Origin: Talinum fruticosum
Taxonomy: Eukaryota; Streptophyta; Magnoliopsida; Caryophyllales; Talinaceae
Reading direction: 5' to 3'
Length of the DNA stretch: 64,000 nucleotides
NCBI GenBank assembly: GCA_021018815.1
Contig: JAITYX010000025.1
Location: 2,824,501 to 2,888,500 of the forward strand
Shown here: one piece after another, positions 11,593 through 21,991 of the stretch
How positions within the stretch are numbered: position 1 is the first letter of the stretch
Layout: each line of letters begins with the position of its first letter
Program-made: the position numbers and the translations under genes
Notes under the pieces: model-generated
What the model saw: only the letters and a program-made list of their open reading frames with translations
Databases searched by the model: none
What the model was told of the DNA's origin: nothing

Positions 11593-11990
11593 GGTATCAC
11601 CGTGGGTAAACTCACATTTTTAATATAAGGCAACTAGGGGCTTGAACGCTACAAAGGTCCTAGCAAGACCGTGGGAGAACATCCTCCTCACAAGACTTAT
11701 GCACCCTAAGGGGAAAAGAGCACCTGATTGCCCCCTAGAATTTAGCCCTCGAAGGTTAGAGGGTCCATACACCGGACATTCTTGTAAGAAAGAATAGGGG
11801 AGAACCCATCTTCCTCAAGACTCTTTTTAGCCCCAAGGGGCTGGAAGAATCATTTACCAACACTCGCCTCAATGAAGAGCCAATGAAAGAAAGAAGGGCA
11901 AAGTGAGAGAAACAAACTTCATGCATTCATTCATTTGTTACAATGAAAACATGAGGCATGACGTTCCAACAAAATAGATGCATCGAAAAA
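11593..11990. other. Spacer, no gene seen
   Basis: Contains further short echoes of the neighbouring repeat words ('GCACCCTAAGGG', 'CCCCAAGGGGCTGG') but no unit-length copy and no convincing ORF. Confidence 0.35.
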
Positions 11991-11991
11991 G

Positions 11992-12599
11992 CTAAGTCAA
12001 GTCGGAGAAAATATACCCGCTACTTTTTTTAATCGAAAGCCGCGTAACTTTTGTTTGATTTTTACAAGCTAAAAAGCGAAATGCTACTACAATGCTTTGA
12101 TGTCGGGTAAAGGTCCAAGGCCATGTCCTCATTCTTCTTAGGAAGGTTCCTCTTCTTTTCCTTGGGAAGGTTCCTCTCCTTCTCCTTGGCGGATTCCTTC
12201 GGTCGGGAGAAGAGCGAGAGGAAAGGCCATCCTCTAACTCGCTGCTCTTTAAAGAAGGGTAAGATGATGAGCCTATGCTTGAAGTGGCGCCACCTCCCGC
12301 CGCATCGCTCGCCGAGGAACTCGAATTCCTCATCCGAAGCTTAATAAGGTGATTGTGGTTTTTCTCTATCCAAGTTTCAAGGAAGTCCCACTCAAGACGT
12401 ACCACAACCTAATAAAAGCCTCGTGATACTTCTCATGGTTTATCAACCCTAGCTCCAAAGCATCCTCGAGGAGATTCTTATAGAATATTTCCGCGGCAAG
12501 GGTAAGACGACGGTGGGCAAGAGCCGCTTGTTCCGCATTATCTTTGTCAAAGTAAGGACATAATCTCTTGTAACCAGCAGGAAGCTCATGGTAGCTCAT
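11992..12599 (-). pseudogene. Small minus-strand ORF of unknown function with its own TATA box
   Basis: Starts at an ATG at 12599 (MSYHELPAGYKRLCPYFDKD). It continues through an Ala/Leu-rich helical region (ALAHRRLTLAAEIFYKNLLE) to about 12400. A frameshift there leads to WDFLETWIEKNHNHLIKL, then a Ser/Gly-rich and Arg-rich tail (SSSSASDAAGGGATSS) to about 12000. If joined it would be near 190 residues. A TATA-like 'CTATAAATAGGGG' lies on the same strand at about 12676-12664, about 65 bp upstream of the ATG. I do not recognise the protein. Antisense ORFs beside the 3' LTR are known from Grande/Retand-type Tat elements, and this position would suit that, but the link is inference. Confidence 0.4.
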
Positions 12600-12663
12600 T
12601 GTCTCCAAGGTAAAAAAGAAGAAAAGAATAAAGCAATGAAATTTTATTAATCCCATCAACTTC

Positions 12664-12676
12664 CCCTATTTATAGA
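12664..12676 (-). promoter_or_regulatory. TATA box upstream of the 12599 ORF
   Basis: On the minus strand the sequence reads CTCTATAAATAGGGG, a textbook plant TATA box. It is placed so that transcription would start roughly at 12640-12630, just ahead of the ATG at 12599. Confidence 0.5.
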
Positions 12677-12739
12677 GGCTTAGGGCATGAAAAACGTAAC
12701 GAAGACACTTCACATTCCACTTGCCTACCTCAAGAAGCG

Positions 12740-13425
12740 TGCAAGTAAAATATGAGGGGTTAAATGATACAATAATTTCTTAGACAGACTCCGGCTCATC
12801 CGCCACGTCATTAACCAGCTATGCGTGATAAATCGGACAATTAAGGCACCGGCCCAAGTTTACCTTCGGACAAGCTCGGTAAGGCCCAAAGCTCGGTAAG
12901 GTTAGGGTTTGTCACCTTATAATTTACTCGCTCTACCTTTCATTCAATTCCCCTATAAATACTCACCAACCCCCAACATCACATCATATGATAACTTCAT
13001 CATTCCCAAAATTACTACTTTGAGCAAAAATCCCTAAAAAGCCTTACCTACTTCGGTAAGCAACACAAATCCCTAAAATTCCCTTTCGCACACATCGAGG
13101 AAGATCCTCCTCGATTTTCTCACCTAATTTCGGTTACTTACTTGAGCGTCGGAGGGCGTTTCCTAGGATCCACCCTTGGGGCTTGCCTTTTTACGAGAAT
13201 CCATTGCCACCACGTGGAGTTCATCCGTCCGAGTCAAACCATTACGATCGAAGCGTTAAATCCGTTCTCTTCGAATCATCATCCACATCAACACCCCGAT
13301 TTCATACTTGAAATATAAGGGTAGCCTTTTTATGTTCTTTCTAGGCTCCTAGCTAGACTCGGAATTTTTCGGGCCTAGCCACTCAAAAAACAAATCGAAA
13401 AGCTGGGTAATCATCTTAAAGTTGT
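12740..13425 (+). mobile_element. Possible gypsy (Tat-like) LTR
   Basis: The segment begins near 'TGAGGGGTTAAATGATACA' (about 12751), a form often seen at the purine tract and LTR start of Tat-type elements. It has a plus-strand TATA box 'CCTATAAATACTC' at 12952-12964, followed by a C/A-rich leader with no ORF. The end near 'GGGCCTAGCCACTCA' (13370-13385) is a guess. No second copy is in the window and no primer site is obvious, so the LTR call rests on style and promoter position only. Confidence 0.35.
12952..12964 (+). promoter_or_regulatory. TATA box of the putative LTR
   Basis: CCTATAAATACTC on the plus strand is followed by a C/A-rich untranslated leader. It lies about 280 bp from the oppositely oriented TATA box at 12664-12676, so the two would drive divergent transcription. 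Confidence 0.45.
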
Positions 13426-14034
13426 GCAAGTCTAATTTAACAAATAAACCTACTTTATCTTCTCCTATATGGAAAAAAATTAATCATCCCCATCTTTTCC
13501 GATAAGGGGTTTCCATCGTCCATAATTACTTATGGTAAGTCCTACTTTTCTTCTCTTTCAACGCCTTATTTTGATTATAATTAGATTTATTATTAGTTTT
13601 ATATCTCTTTTTAATATATTGTCTCCGTCTCGATTATGAGAGTGAGGTTTTCTTCCTTTACTATGGATATTACTTCTCATCCTAGTGTGAGTTTTTCTTT
13701 CATCCTGCTGCAAGTTTTCGTATACATGGAGGTAGTAGATTGTGGAAAATTATCTACTTATTTTGATTAGATGATGATCCCGATGGTATGGTGCTAGATG
13801 AAAATAGTATGTTCCCGATTGACTTGTACTCCTCCGAGTATGACAAAATGGCTTTGAATTCCGAAATTGGAAATTGGGATCAAGATTAGGATTGGGGCCG
13901 GACCTCATGGACTTCCTACATATCTCGCTACGACGGAAATCTAGCCTTCTTAGTTCAAAAGGAAGTACTGATTTGGTTTGTTTTTTGGAAACAAGAAAAA
14001 GAAATAGACATAGAATGGATATGAAAAAGGGAAA
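13426..14034. other. Spacer, no gene seen
   Basis: AT-rich; short open frames only. There is a 'GGTAAGT' donor-like site near 13533 without a matching exon. Nothing I can assign. Confidence 0.35.
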
Positions 14035-15290
14035 TGAACACTTTATTTGTTAGTCCGATGGTGAAATCCCGATCCTGTTTGTGGATTCGGATCACGGTCG
14101 GAGTTTGATTGGCGTGATGAAAGCCGATAAACCACAAAAAACCTTTTAGCACCAAAAATAAACCTTATTTACTTTGGGTCAGTCCACAAACCCATTTCTT
14201 TTGGTCGGTCCAAGCTCGGGTCACCGCTCAAGGTCAAACTTTAGCCGGCATCGCGCATCAAGCTATATTGCATGCTAAACATTGCGTTTTAAAGGGCAAC
14301 GAAGGCTGTTTGTGGATTTTGAGAGTTGGGAAAATGTGTGACAACATGATGAAATGGAAAGAGTGGAGAGCGGGAGAAATTATTTTCAGTTTAGAGGGTT
14401 TAGCTAGCTGAAAATGTAGCAGCTGAAAATTACGGGAGTAGCCCCTATTTATAGGAAAATTTAGGTCAAAATATCAACCCAAAATCGCTTCGGCCACCGG
14501 AAATCATTTGAACCGAGTCTAGATTTCCCGATGAGGATAAAGGAGTTGGACCGGACAAAATTCACCTGGACCGGAAAATCCCGAGAAACGCAGCCACTGT
14601 CATCCAACGACGTCGGCTTCGTGCCTCGGTTGGGCGCCGGGACGAAACGCAATGTTTTGGTGATGTAACGCCGGAAACGTGGTGTCGGTCAAAACGAGCA
14701 TTTGTGTCTCGGTTAGATGCTGGAACCAAACACGGTTTTTGGCAATTTGGGCCATGAAACGCAGCGCTAGTGAAAACAACGCCATACGGACAGTTTGGGG
14801 TTCCGTGCCTCGGTCAATGGAGGAACAAAACACATCGTTTTGGTATATTTAGCCTGAAAACGCAGCGTCGGTCTAAACGACATCATACGGATTTCTCGGG
14901 TTATGTCCCTCACTTGGTTGCTTGAGTGAAAAAGTGAAACGCTGTGTTTTTGCACAAGTATGAAGGAAGCCGACGGCAATTTGGGCTGGTTTTCTTTTTG
15001 GAAACTTTATATTTTTTAAAAGTTTTTATTTTTGGTAGGTTTTTATTTCGGCAGGATTTTATTTTTAGTTCGGGTTCGAGTTTCCTAATTGGGAGCCCGA
15101 ACAGAGGTTGGTTCCCAAAATAAAATGGATTTGTGGTTCGGCCCAAGCAAAAAGTTGATTTTGTGGTGCTAATGGGTTTTTTTTTTGTGGTTTACTAGCT
15201 TTTATCACGTCAATTAGACTCGATCACGATCCGACTTCGCAAATAGGACTGAAATTTCATCACCGGGCCAACAAAATAAATATATAGAGA
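14035..15290. mobile_element. Foldback-like element with about 180-bp inverted repeats
   Basis: The left arm (about 14035-14215) and right arm (about 15108-15290) are imperfect reverse complements. Examples are left 'TTTGATTGGCGTGATGAAAG' against right 'CTTTTATCACGTCAATTAGA', and left 'ACCACAAAAAACCTTTTAGC' against right 'GCTAATGGGTTTTTTTTTTG'. The arms enclose about 0.9 kb that contains a 100-bp tandem array and no transposase. Long inverted arms with a repeat-filled core suggest a non-autonomous DNA transposon (MULE or foldback type). I could not see a 9-bp or other target duplication. Confidence 0.5.
14580..14965. repeat. Tandem repeat, about 100-bp unit, four degenerate copies
   Basis: The words 'GCCTCGGTT', 'CGGAACGAAAC', 'TTTTGG.GAT.T..GCC', 'GAAACGCAGCG' and 'GTCGGTCAAAACGA' recur in the same order. 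The 'CTCGGT'-type anchor is seen at about 14625, 14708, 14809 and 14909, giving spacings of 83, 101 and 100 bp. It lies in the core of the foldback-like element. Minus-strand frames across it are open for 60-80 codons simply because the unit is repeated. Confidence 0.75.
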
Positions 15291-15308
15291 AGGGATGACA
15301 CTTTTTAG

Positions 15309-15366
15309 GTGTCTATAGTTAGCCCCACTTTGACCAAGTTTAAAAGACGAAGGTCAAAGTAGACAC
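15309..15366. other. Imperfect hairpin beside the foldback element
   Basis: GTGTCTA at about 15309 pairs with TAGACAC at about 15360. Inside that, ACTTTGACC (about 15327) pairs with GGTCAAAGT (about 15352), leaving a loop of about 16 bases. Function unknown. Confidence 0.5.
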
Positions 15367-15429
15367 TAAAGGATACTTACATGTTGCTTCGGATGCCGCT
15401 TGAATTAATGCATCTAGAATTAGTTGTCA

Positions 15430-16235
15430 CTTGACTTGAACTCTAATAGGGGATCTTGTGTCCGAGTGAACGATTGCTGAACTTGGTTAATTAAAGTCTT
15501 GAAGATCGGTGGTATACCTAAACTTGACCATGTGCTTTGTCTAAAGCTTAGCGAGGAGCTTGAACTTGACTTGGGTAGTAAAGTCCGAAGTCTAGCGGGG
15601 TGCCCGAATTTGACCACTTCTTGCATTTGAAGTTCGGCTGGGTATCCCGGGCTTGGCTCCATCAATGTCCTGAAGCTCGGATGAGGGGCCTAAACTTGGT
15701 TGTTTCTTTGTCTAAAGCTTGGCTAAAAACTTTCCACACTAACGGCTTTGTTAGTTGATAATTGAATATAAATAGATTCAAGTGTTACCTGAAAATGATA
15801 TGTATCCGGATCATGTTTCGGATGTGCTTCCTTGACTTAGCCATGGGGAGGTCCTGAAGTCTTGCCTTGACGTGTGAACCTTGACTCGCTGTTGGGCCCG
15901 AAGCTCGGCAAAGGGATGTATGAACCTTTACCGTTCTTGGGTTTGAAGCTCGACAGAGTCGTCTCGAACCTTGACCGCTACTGGACTCGAAGCTCAATCG
16001 GGTGTCCGAACCTTGACCATTGTTAGGCCCGAAGCTCAATGGGGGTGTTTGAACCTTGACCGTTGTTAGGTCTAATGCTCGACGGAGACGTCCGAAGCTC
16101 GACAGAGACGTCCGAACCTTGACCGCTGTTGGGCTCGAAGCTTAACCGGGGTGTCCGAACCTTGACCACTCCCGGGCCTAAATCTCGACCAGGGTGTCCG
16201 AGCCTTGACCGCTCCCGGGCCTAAAGCTCGACCTC
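15430..16235. repeat. 43-bp tandem array with an old and a young half
   Basis: From about 15886 to 16232 eight units follow one another, each of the form 'AACCTTGACCGCT', 'TTGGGC', 'CGAAGCTCGAC', 'GGGTGTCCG', 43 bp in regular copies. From about 15460 to 15735 more diverged units with the same 43-bp period can be recognised ('AATTTGACCACTTCTTGCAT', 'TTGAAGTTCGGCTGGG'). A non-repeat stretch of about 150 bp (15736-15885) separates the halves. Because 43 is not a multiple of 3, open frames across it shift from unit to unit, so coding is unlikely. Confidence 0.8.
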
Positions 16236-18233
16236 TATCCACTTTCATCGAAATAGGGATAGATATTTGTCTTATTTGAGACTTTAAAGTTCACTAAGGT
16301 TATGCGCCCCATTCTAATTTTGAGCCTTTAGTCTATGTGCTATTAGCTCCTTTGTTTATATGGTAGAAGAATTTGCCTCTTCTTGAGTATTCTTGGAGTT
16401 GTTGTATGATCCTTTTGATCATGAGCCCCTACATTCTCGGGTGCTTATGTCCAACTCTTCTCAAATGTCGAAGGGTCGGTGAGATTCGTTGAATTTCTTT
16501 GAAATTGGTGATGTTGGTGACCCTCTTGATGCTGACTTGACGGATCATGCTTGATTGAATAATTCCTTGTAGGGTGTGACTGTTTGCTCTTGAGAGTCTA
16601 AATCACCCTAGAGGGGATTATAAATTGATGATTGAATGTCATAGTTTTCTATCATAATGACATTCCTTTCAAGTATAACTTATCATGTCAAATGAATTCT
16701 TACTTAATGAAAGTATACTGTAGCTTGCTAACATTCAAGAAAGAATGCAATGAAATTGGATAATACGGTTAGTGGCTAGAAGAATGTTTCAAGATTAAAG
16801 CCTGTCAATAGTATATTTATCAAGTGGTGTATTTTTTAATGTTTTAGATTTATTCTTATTAAATGATTTTTATTATAGATGTTATATGATTTTTTATTAA
16901 TAAATCTTTTTTTAACAAAAAAATCTTAAAGCGGTGCAAGTAAAGATCGTGGTGACGGAGATCTTGTGGATCCTGTTTGAGAGGTGATGTGGTTGAAGTA
17001 TATTTTCATGCCTTGTTAATAATGATTTCTTGTTTGTAAAGCCATCTCTCAAAAAAGCCCAATTGTAACTAAGCCCTGAAAGGATAGAGTAGTTGCAAAT
17101 GCATTCATATCCCCATCTTTCTCCCAGTTATAAGTCCCAAAGAAAATTGTTAACAACAATTGTTCATATATCTGCACAAGTGATTTAGATTTTGAATTGA
17201 TGACTGAAAATTCATGTTAATTATGATGATTTTTCGATTGGTGAATAACTTATTACAATTTATAGTGATTTCTAATTTCAAGTAAAAGTTCCACAAATAA
17301 AAATTAGTTTTAATAACTCTAATAACTCAAAGATTTTGATCCCCCAAAAAAACCTCTAAAATGGTTCATATATATATGTTTGACATGTAGGATACTTGTG
17401 TCGTATTGCAATAATGTAAGATAGTTTTGCAAGTCATATAAGCCTCCTACATGTTAATCATATATTGATTGTACCTAACTTTTAGGATGTTTAGATGGTT
17501 CATGCATTTGATTTAGTTAAAAATTGACTATTTTTTTTATAAAATTACGTATCATATGTTTATTATGTTGGATGTTTATATTTCTAAAACTAATTTATTT
17601 TAATTTTGTGAATAATATTGTCTGATATTATGAATTTAGATAAAATATTATCTTCATCCTATTGACATTTTTTCAAAAGAAATTGAGATTTTAAAGTTTA
17701 AAATTGCAAAACGAAAAAAACACAAATAATGAATTAAATATATAAATAATAAAAATATGTTATAAGAATAGGTTATTAAAAAATTAAAAGAAATATTTTT
17801 ATTAACTATTTAAAGAATAATAGATCCAGTTATGTTCTTTTAACTTATTATTAGTTTTTAATATTATAAATTAATTAAAAAATAATTAATTATAAAAATA
17901 AAATTAATTAATGCCTTTGCAAAACAAGAGATATAACTCTAATTTTTTAAATGATGGAGGTAGTATTACCCAAGATTAGCTTTTTGTAAAATATTGTTAA
18001 TAATAAGGTATAAGGTGGATGATACAAATTACGTTTTATTTTAATGGATGAGACAATTGAGATTTCAAGGGCTTTTGATCTTGCTTAATTTAAGCGTAAC
18101 TATTCCATTCTCATCGTTTGTAGTTGTACTTACGAATATTTTCTTTATGGCTATGATTGAACAAAAATTCTCGTAGTACTTACGTATATTTCCTTTTATG
18201 GCTATGAATGCAAAGAAATATAGCGTAAATGAT

Positions 18234-18264
<31 letters not shown>

Positions 18265-18741
18265 TGAAATTTGAATTATCATATATAACACGTAAATTCA
18301 GCTTAATGGTGGTTTTTTAGTAATAATCATATAGTATATAACAAGTAAATTCATCACTCAATATCAAGTGACTAATGATTATATTCTTGTTCGATTGTCA
18401 AGCAATTTGGTTAATATATTCTCCCTAATTTTTTTATTTAAATTCTAATATTCCTGATATGTTGATAGTTATTCAATCTTAACTATATGACCAATGGTTG
18501 GGTAGCCTCTCATTGTCACAAAATATTTCTATTACAACTAAAAAGATGACCAATCCATATCCAAAATCCAAATTTGGTTTATGGCACATGAAGCTATGCA
18601 AAAAGCTTATTCTCTTACATGAAGGCCTTAGTATCCTTAAAACCACTTCCTAGGGTTGAACCAATGCCTATCCAAGCCTTAATGAATTTGATACTGTTTT
18701 CGAAACAAGAGAAAACTTAGCTAGAGATTCACTCAGAAAAA
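16236..18741. other. Upstream intergenic region of the UGT gene
   Basis: AT-rich non-coding DNA. At 16572-16625 a fragment 'GTTTGCTCTTGAGAGTCTAA' with 'TCACCCTAGAGGGG' resembles the end of the copia LTRs on the right (for example 26558-26590), so it is probably an LTR scrap. 16.9-18.2 kb is nearly pure A/T with no ORF. A (TA)n run lies at 18232-18258. The UGT promoter should lie in the last few hundred bases before 18742; I see no clear TATA box there. Confidence 0.45.
18232..18258. repeat. (TA)n microsatellite
   Basis: About 13 TA dinucleotides in a row followed by GTGTG, roughly 480 bp upstream of the UGT start codon. Likely polymorphic. Confidence 0.9.
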
Positions 18742-20714
18742 ATGGCAGAAAACAATTGTGCTCAGAAGCCTTTGCACATAGCAATGTTCCCATGGTTTGC
18801 ATTTGGTCATATTACTTCTTTCCTCCACTTAGCCAACAAGTTAGCTGAAAGAGGCCACAAAATCTCATTCATTCTCCCCCAAAAACTCAAGCCCAAATGC
18901 TCTCTCACAACCACCACCCTCATCTCATTTCATTCATCCCAATCACTCTCCCTCTTGTGGATGGGCTGCCCACTTGGGCTGAGACCACGGCAGATGTGCC
19001 TGCGTCGGCTCGGCCCCTTATCATGACCGCCATGGACCGTACCCAAGACAACATCGATTCCCTTTTGTTGGACCTAAGGCCCGACTTCATCTTCTTCGAC
19101 TTCACTGAGTGGGTACCAGGCCTGGCTCGAAAACACCGCATCAAGTCTGTCTTCTACGCCACCGTGTATGTGATGACCGTTGCTTACTTGACCCCTCAGG
19201 CAAGAAACCTCCCTGCCAACGGTCTTATGGAGGAGGATTTGGCTGGCCCACCACCAGGCTTTCCGTGCCAATTTATTGGGCTGCGGGCCCACGAGGCCCA
19301 GCACCTGGCAAGTGCATCGAGGGTGAAGTTTGGAGGCGAGATATCGCTGCTTGAGAGGGCAGCAATTGCCTTCCGAGAGTGTGATGCCATGGGAATCAAG
19401 AGCTGCAGGGAGATGGAAGGGCCATATTGTGATTATGTTGTTGAGAATTATGCTAAGCCTCTGCTTTTGGCTGGGCCAGTGGTGCCTAAACTGCCAGATT
19501 GTGGGCTAGAAGAGCAGTTTGATGTTTGGTTGAAGGGTTTCAGTAAAGGTAGTGTAGTGTATTGCGCACTTGGAAGTGAGTGTTTTCTGAAAAAGGACCA
19601 GTTCCAGGAACTTGTTTTGGGCCTTGAGCTCACAGGTTGGTAAACCTAAGCTATACTCTGGTCTTCCACTCTGGTATTGTAAAATTTTCAAATTACACGA
19701 TTCAACAGGTAATGTCTTTAAAAGTGGTTAAAAACATATGAGTTCGAATTCTATCTACATCGACGTTTACATCTCATTCGCATAGGAGAAAAATTATACC
19801 GTTCAAGACAGTCAATTCAGGGAGTCATACATGTCAAGTTTGGTGATAAATTTGATAAATATTGGTGATTGTATATTTTCTTATTGTTATATTACTCATA
19901 CTATGGTTTCCTATTTGATAAATATTTGATCTATTCGGATTATTTGAGCCGCTAACTCAAGTACGGCCTGAATTATATGAAATTGAATTTTTTTAATACA
20001 GTCTTGAAATTTAGGTAGCCTAGATTGAGCTGAATAGATTGAGTTAATTTTAGATTGGGTCATAATGGCTATTTTTTTGTTGAAGTGACATAATGGCTAG
20101 TTTATAGACATACTATTTGGTTTGGACCGTGTATAACATATAAGGTAAATTTGAATTTAAGTTACAATTATAGTATTTAGATTACTTTTTGATCTATTAA
20201 CCTGGGTGACATTCTCATCACAGGTATGCCCTTTCTGGCAGCCTTGAAGCTACCCTCAGATTGTCCAACGATGGAGTCAGCCTTACCTGATGGTTTCGCA
20301 GACCGAATCAAAGGGAGGGGAATCATCCATAGAGGGTGGGTGCAGCAGCAGCTGATCTTAAGCCACCTTTCAGTTGGATGCTTCGTCACTCACTGTGGAG
20401 CCGGTTCCTTGTCAGAGGGTCTAGCGAGCCACTGCCAACTGGTGATGCTTCCTCAGGCGGTTGATCAGTTTCTCAACGCCAAGATGATGAGCAAGGACCT
20501 CAAGGTTGGGGTCGAGGTCGAGAAGAGAGAGGATGGCTTGATTACTCGAGAGGCGGTTCGTAAGGCCGTAATGGTGGCGATGGAGGAGAGAAGTGAGATG
20601 GGCAGAATGGTGAAAGAAAACCATGCTAAGATGAGAGAGTTTCTGCTGAAAGAAGGGATTGAAGAGTCTTATATCAGCAGCTTTGTTCATAGCCTTTATG
20701 ACCTAAGGACATAA
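18742..20714 (+). CDS. Family-1 UDP-glycosyltransferase, UGT79-like (two exons, one frameshift)
   Basis: Transfers a sugar from a UDP-sugar to a small acceptor. UGT79-clade enzymes usually extend the sugar of flavonoid or anthocyanin glycosides in the cytosol; the acceptor here is unknown. The start is a true ATG at 18742 in AAAAAATGGCAG. Exon 1 runs 18742-19635, intron 19636-20223 (GT..AG, phase 1), exon 2 20224-20714. The N-terminal FGHITSF carries the expected catalytic His23. [10 protein letters not shown] carries the partner-Asp region and RAHEAQ is also present. The 44-residue PSPG box (about residues 337-380) begins WVQQQ, contains VTHCGAGS and ends in DQ. The total is about 461 residues, normal for the family. 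The frame changes by -1 inside a C5A5 run at 18876-18885: the start frame ends at 19026 and the rest of the family sequence is one frame away. That is either a pseudogene mutation or a homopolymer error. The flanking gene island is repeat-poor. Confidence 0.88.
19636..20223 (+). other. UGT intron
   Basis: Splice donor G|GTTGGT at 19635/19636 and acceptor CATCACAG|GT ending at 20223. Removing 588 bp joins LELTG to MPFLAAL exactly in frame, as in uninterrupted relatives. The intron is AT-rich with pyrimidine/T-rich tracts but no repeat or ORF. Group A UGTs (UGT79/91) are often intronless, so this intron is a lineage-specific feature worth noting. Confidence 0.8.
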
Positions 20715-20825
20715 ATTAATGTTTTAATTTGATGCATCTATGGTATATGCTCTTGGTATTCTCATGGGTCTCCATGTCTTGTTTCAAAGTGTACGTTTAT
20801 GTGAAATCTAAGTCCGAAATGATGT

Positions 20826-20831
20826 AATAAA
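20826..20831 (+). terminator. Polyadenylation signal of the UGT gene
   Basis: AATAAA about 110 bp after the stop codon, in an AT-rich context (GATGTAATAAAGTC). It fits a plant near-upstream element. Confidence 0.5.
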
Positions 20832-20839
20832 GTCAGTAG

Positions 20840-21552
20840 ATTAATTGGTTCATTATCCATCAGGAGATGAGAAAATATTGGTTACTGTTGGATATAGAAT
20901 GACAAAATACTTTGGTAAGTTAACTAAATTATGCTCATAGCAATTCCAATTGGGTTGAAATACAAGTTCTTCATATTTTAGATTTCGGTTTAAATTGTTA
21001 AACTCTAACTCTAATGTCTCATATTTCGTATCACTAATGAATTAGAAGTGTATTATATATCTTCTCATACATAATTAAAATATTTTTTAATTAATAAAAA
21101 TAATATGGTTTATAGATTTCAATTTCTCATGTTTAACTTCTTTTGAAGAGACAATTTGTAAAATATAGGATTTATTGACCATGTAGATCATATTTTCTCA
21201 ACAAATGTAAGTAAAAAAAAAAAGTACAACGCATATATCTAATTGTCATAGCCACAAAATTTTTAACAGTTAAGTATCTAATGATGTGAGTTTTTTTCTT
21301 TTTTCTCCAATATGAATTACTTTATACAGTAGCATGTTTGATTTGATTCGATAATGAGGTCTTATGTTTCCCTCCCCCAAAAAAAAAAAGCAATATTGAT
21401 AGTAGTGCATCAAAGTCATAACGGTTGCACTGTAACAACAGACCGCAATGGTGATTGACCTATGAGGGTTGGAAGACAAGAAAAACTTGAAAAAACGTAA
21501 AAACGTATGGGTTATTTGCCTCTTTCAAAGTTACGTAATATGTTTTTTTACT
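20840..21552. other. Downstream intergenic region, no gene seen
   Basis: AT-rich DNA with A-runs at 21212-21222 and 21380-21390. No coding or repeat structure that I can support. Confidence 0.4.
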
Positions 21553-21991
21553 GGCTTTATTTGATTTGAAGAAAATAGATTAGAAAGAAAATTTAAATAG
21601 AAAAAATAATAAGAAAAAAAAGTTAAGGGCAAATTAATTTTTTTTTCTTGTGTATATTTCAAGGAAAAATAGAGGGAAAAAAATTATAATCTTTTTCCCT
21701 AACATCTTATTCTTCCACCACATTGTCATGGAGAGGAGGGAGAAAATTCTTAATGACCTTTTTTAATAGAAATCTCTCTCTTTTCTCCATTTCTCTCTCT
21801 TTGTGAATTTTTTCTTCCATTTTCCTCTTAATTTTGGAAGGAAAATATGATTGACCAAATTGATAAAATTTTCTATGAGTTTTTCCATCAAACTTTTTTT
21901 CTCTCATTTTTCTTCAATTCAAACATGGAAAGAAATTCATTTTCTACATTTATTTTCTTTCTTTCTAATTTTCTTAGAATCAAATGGAGCC
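21553..21991. mobile_element. AT-rich MITE-like element with inverted ends
   Basis: The left end 'GGCTTTATTTGATTTGAAGA' (21553) is mirrored by the right end, whose reverse complement reads 'GGCTCCATTTGATTCTAAGA' (from 21991). The similarity continues over about 55 bp ('AAATAGATTAGAAAG' against 'AAATTAGAAAGAAAG'). The 440-bp body is very AT-rich with no ORF. This size and shape is that of a miniature inverted-repeat element. The flanks show no clear target duplication, so the superfamily is unassigned. Confidence 0.5.

Noticed and set aside
12366..12659. Start of the minus-strand ORF at 12659
   Set aside because: That codon is TTG, and the first residues are a hydrophobic artefact of the leader; the ATG at 12599 fits the TATA position better.
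14461..15146. Chain of minus-strand frames of 63-78 codons as a gene
   Set aside because: They result from the 100-bp tandem repeats and have no family motif.
15886..16232. CRISPR-like array
   Set aside because: Repeats are directly abutting 43-bp units without unique spacers, in plant DNA; it is a minisatellite.
16572..16625. A complete copia LTR left of the UGT gene
   Set aside because: Only about 50 bp match the LTR terminus; the rest is unrelated, so it is listed as a scrap inside the intergenic entry.
18897..19643. A 248-codon frame starting at an internal ATG (18897) as the UGT start
   Set aside because: It lacks the N-terminal FGHITSF catalytic-His segment, which is present upstream in another frame from a good ATG at 18742. 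The frame change is better explained by one lost base.
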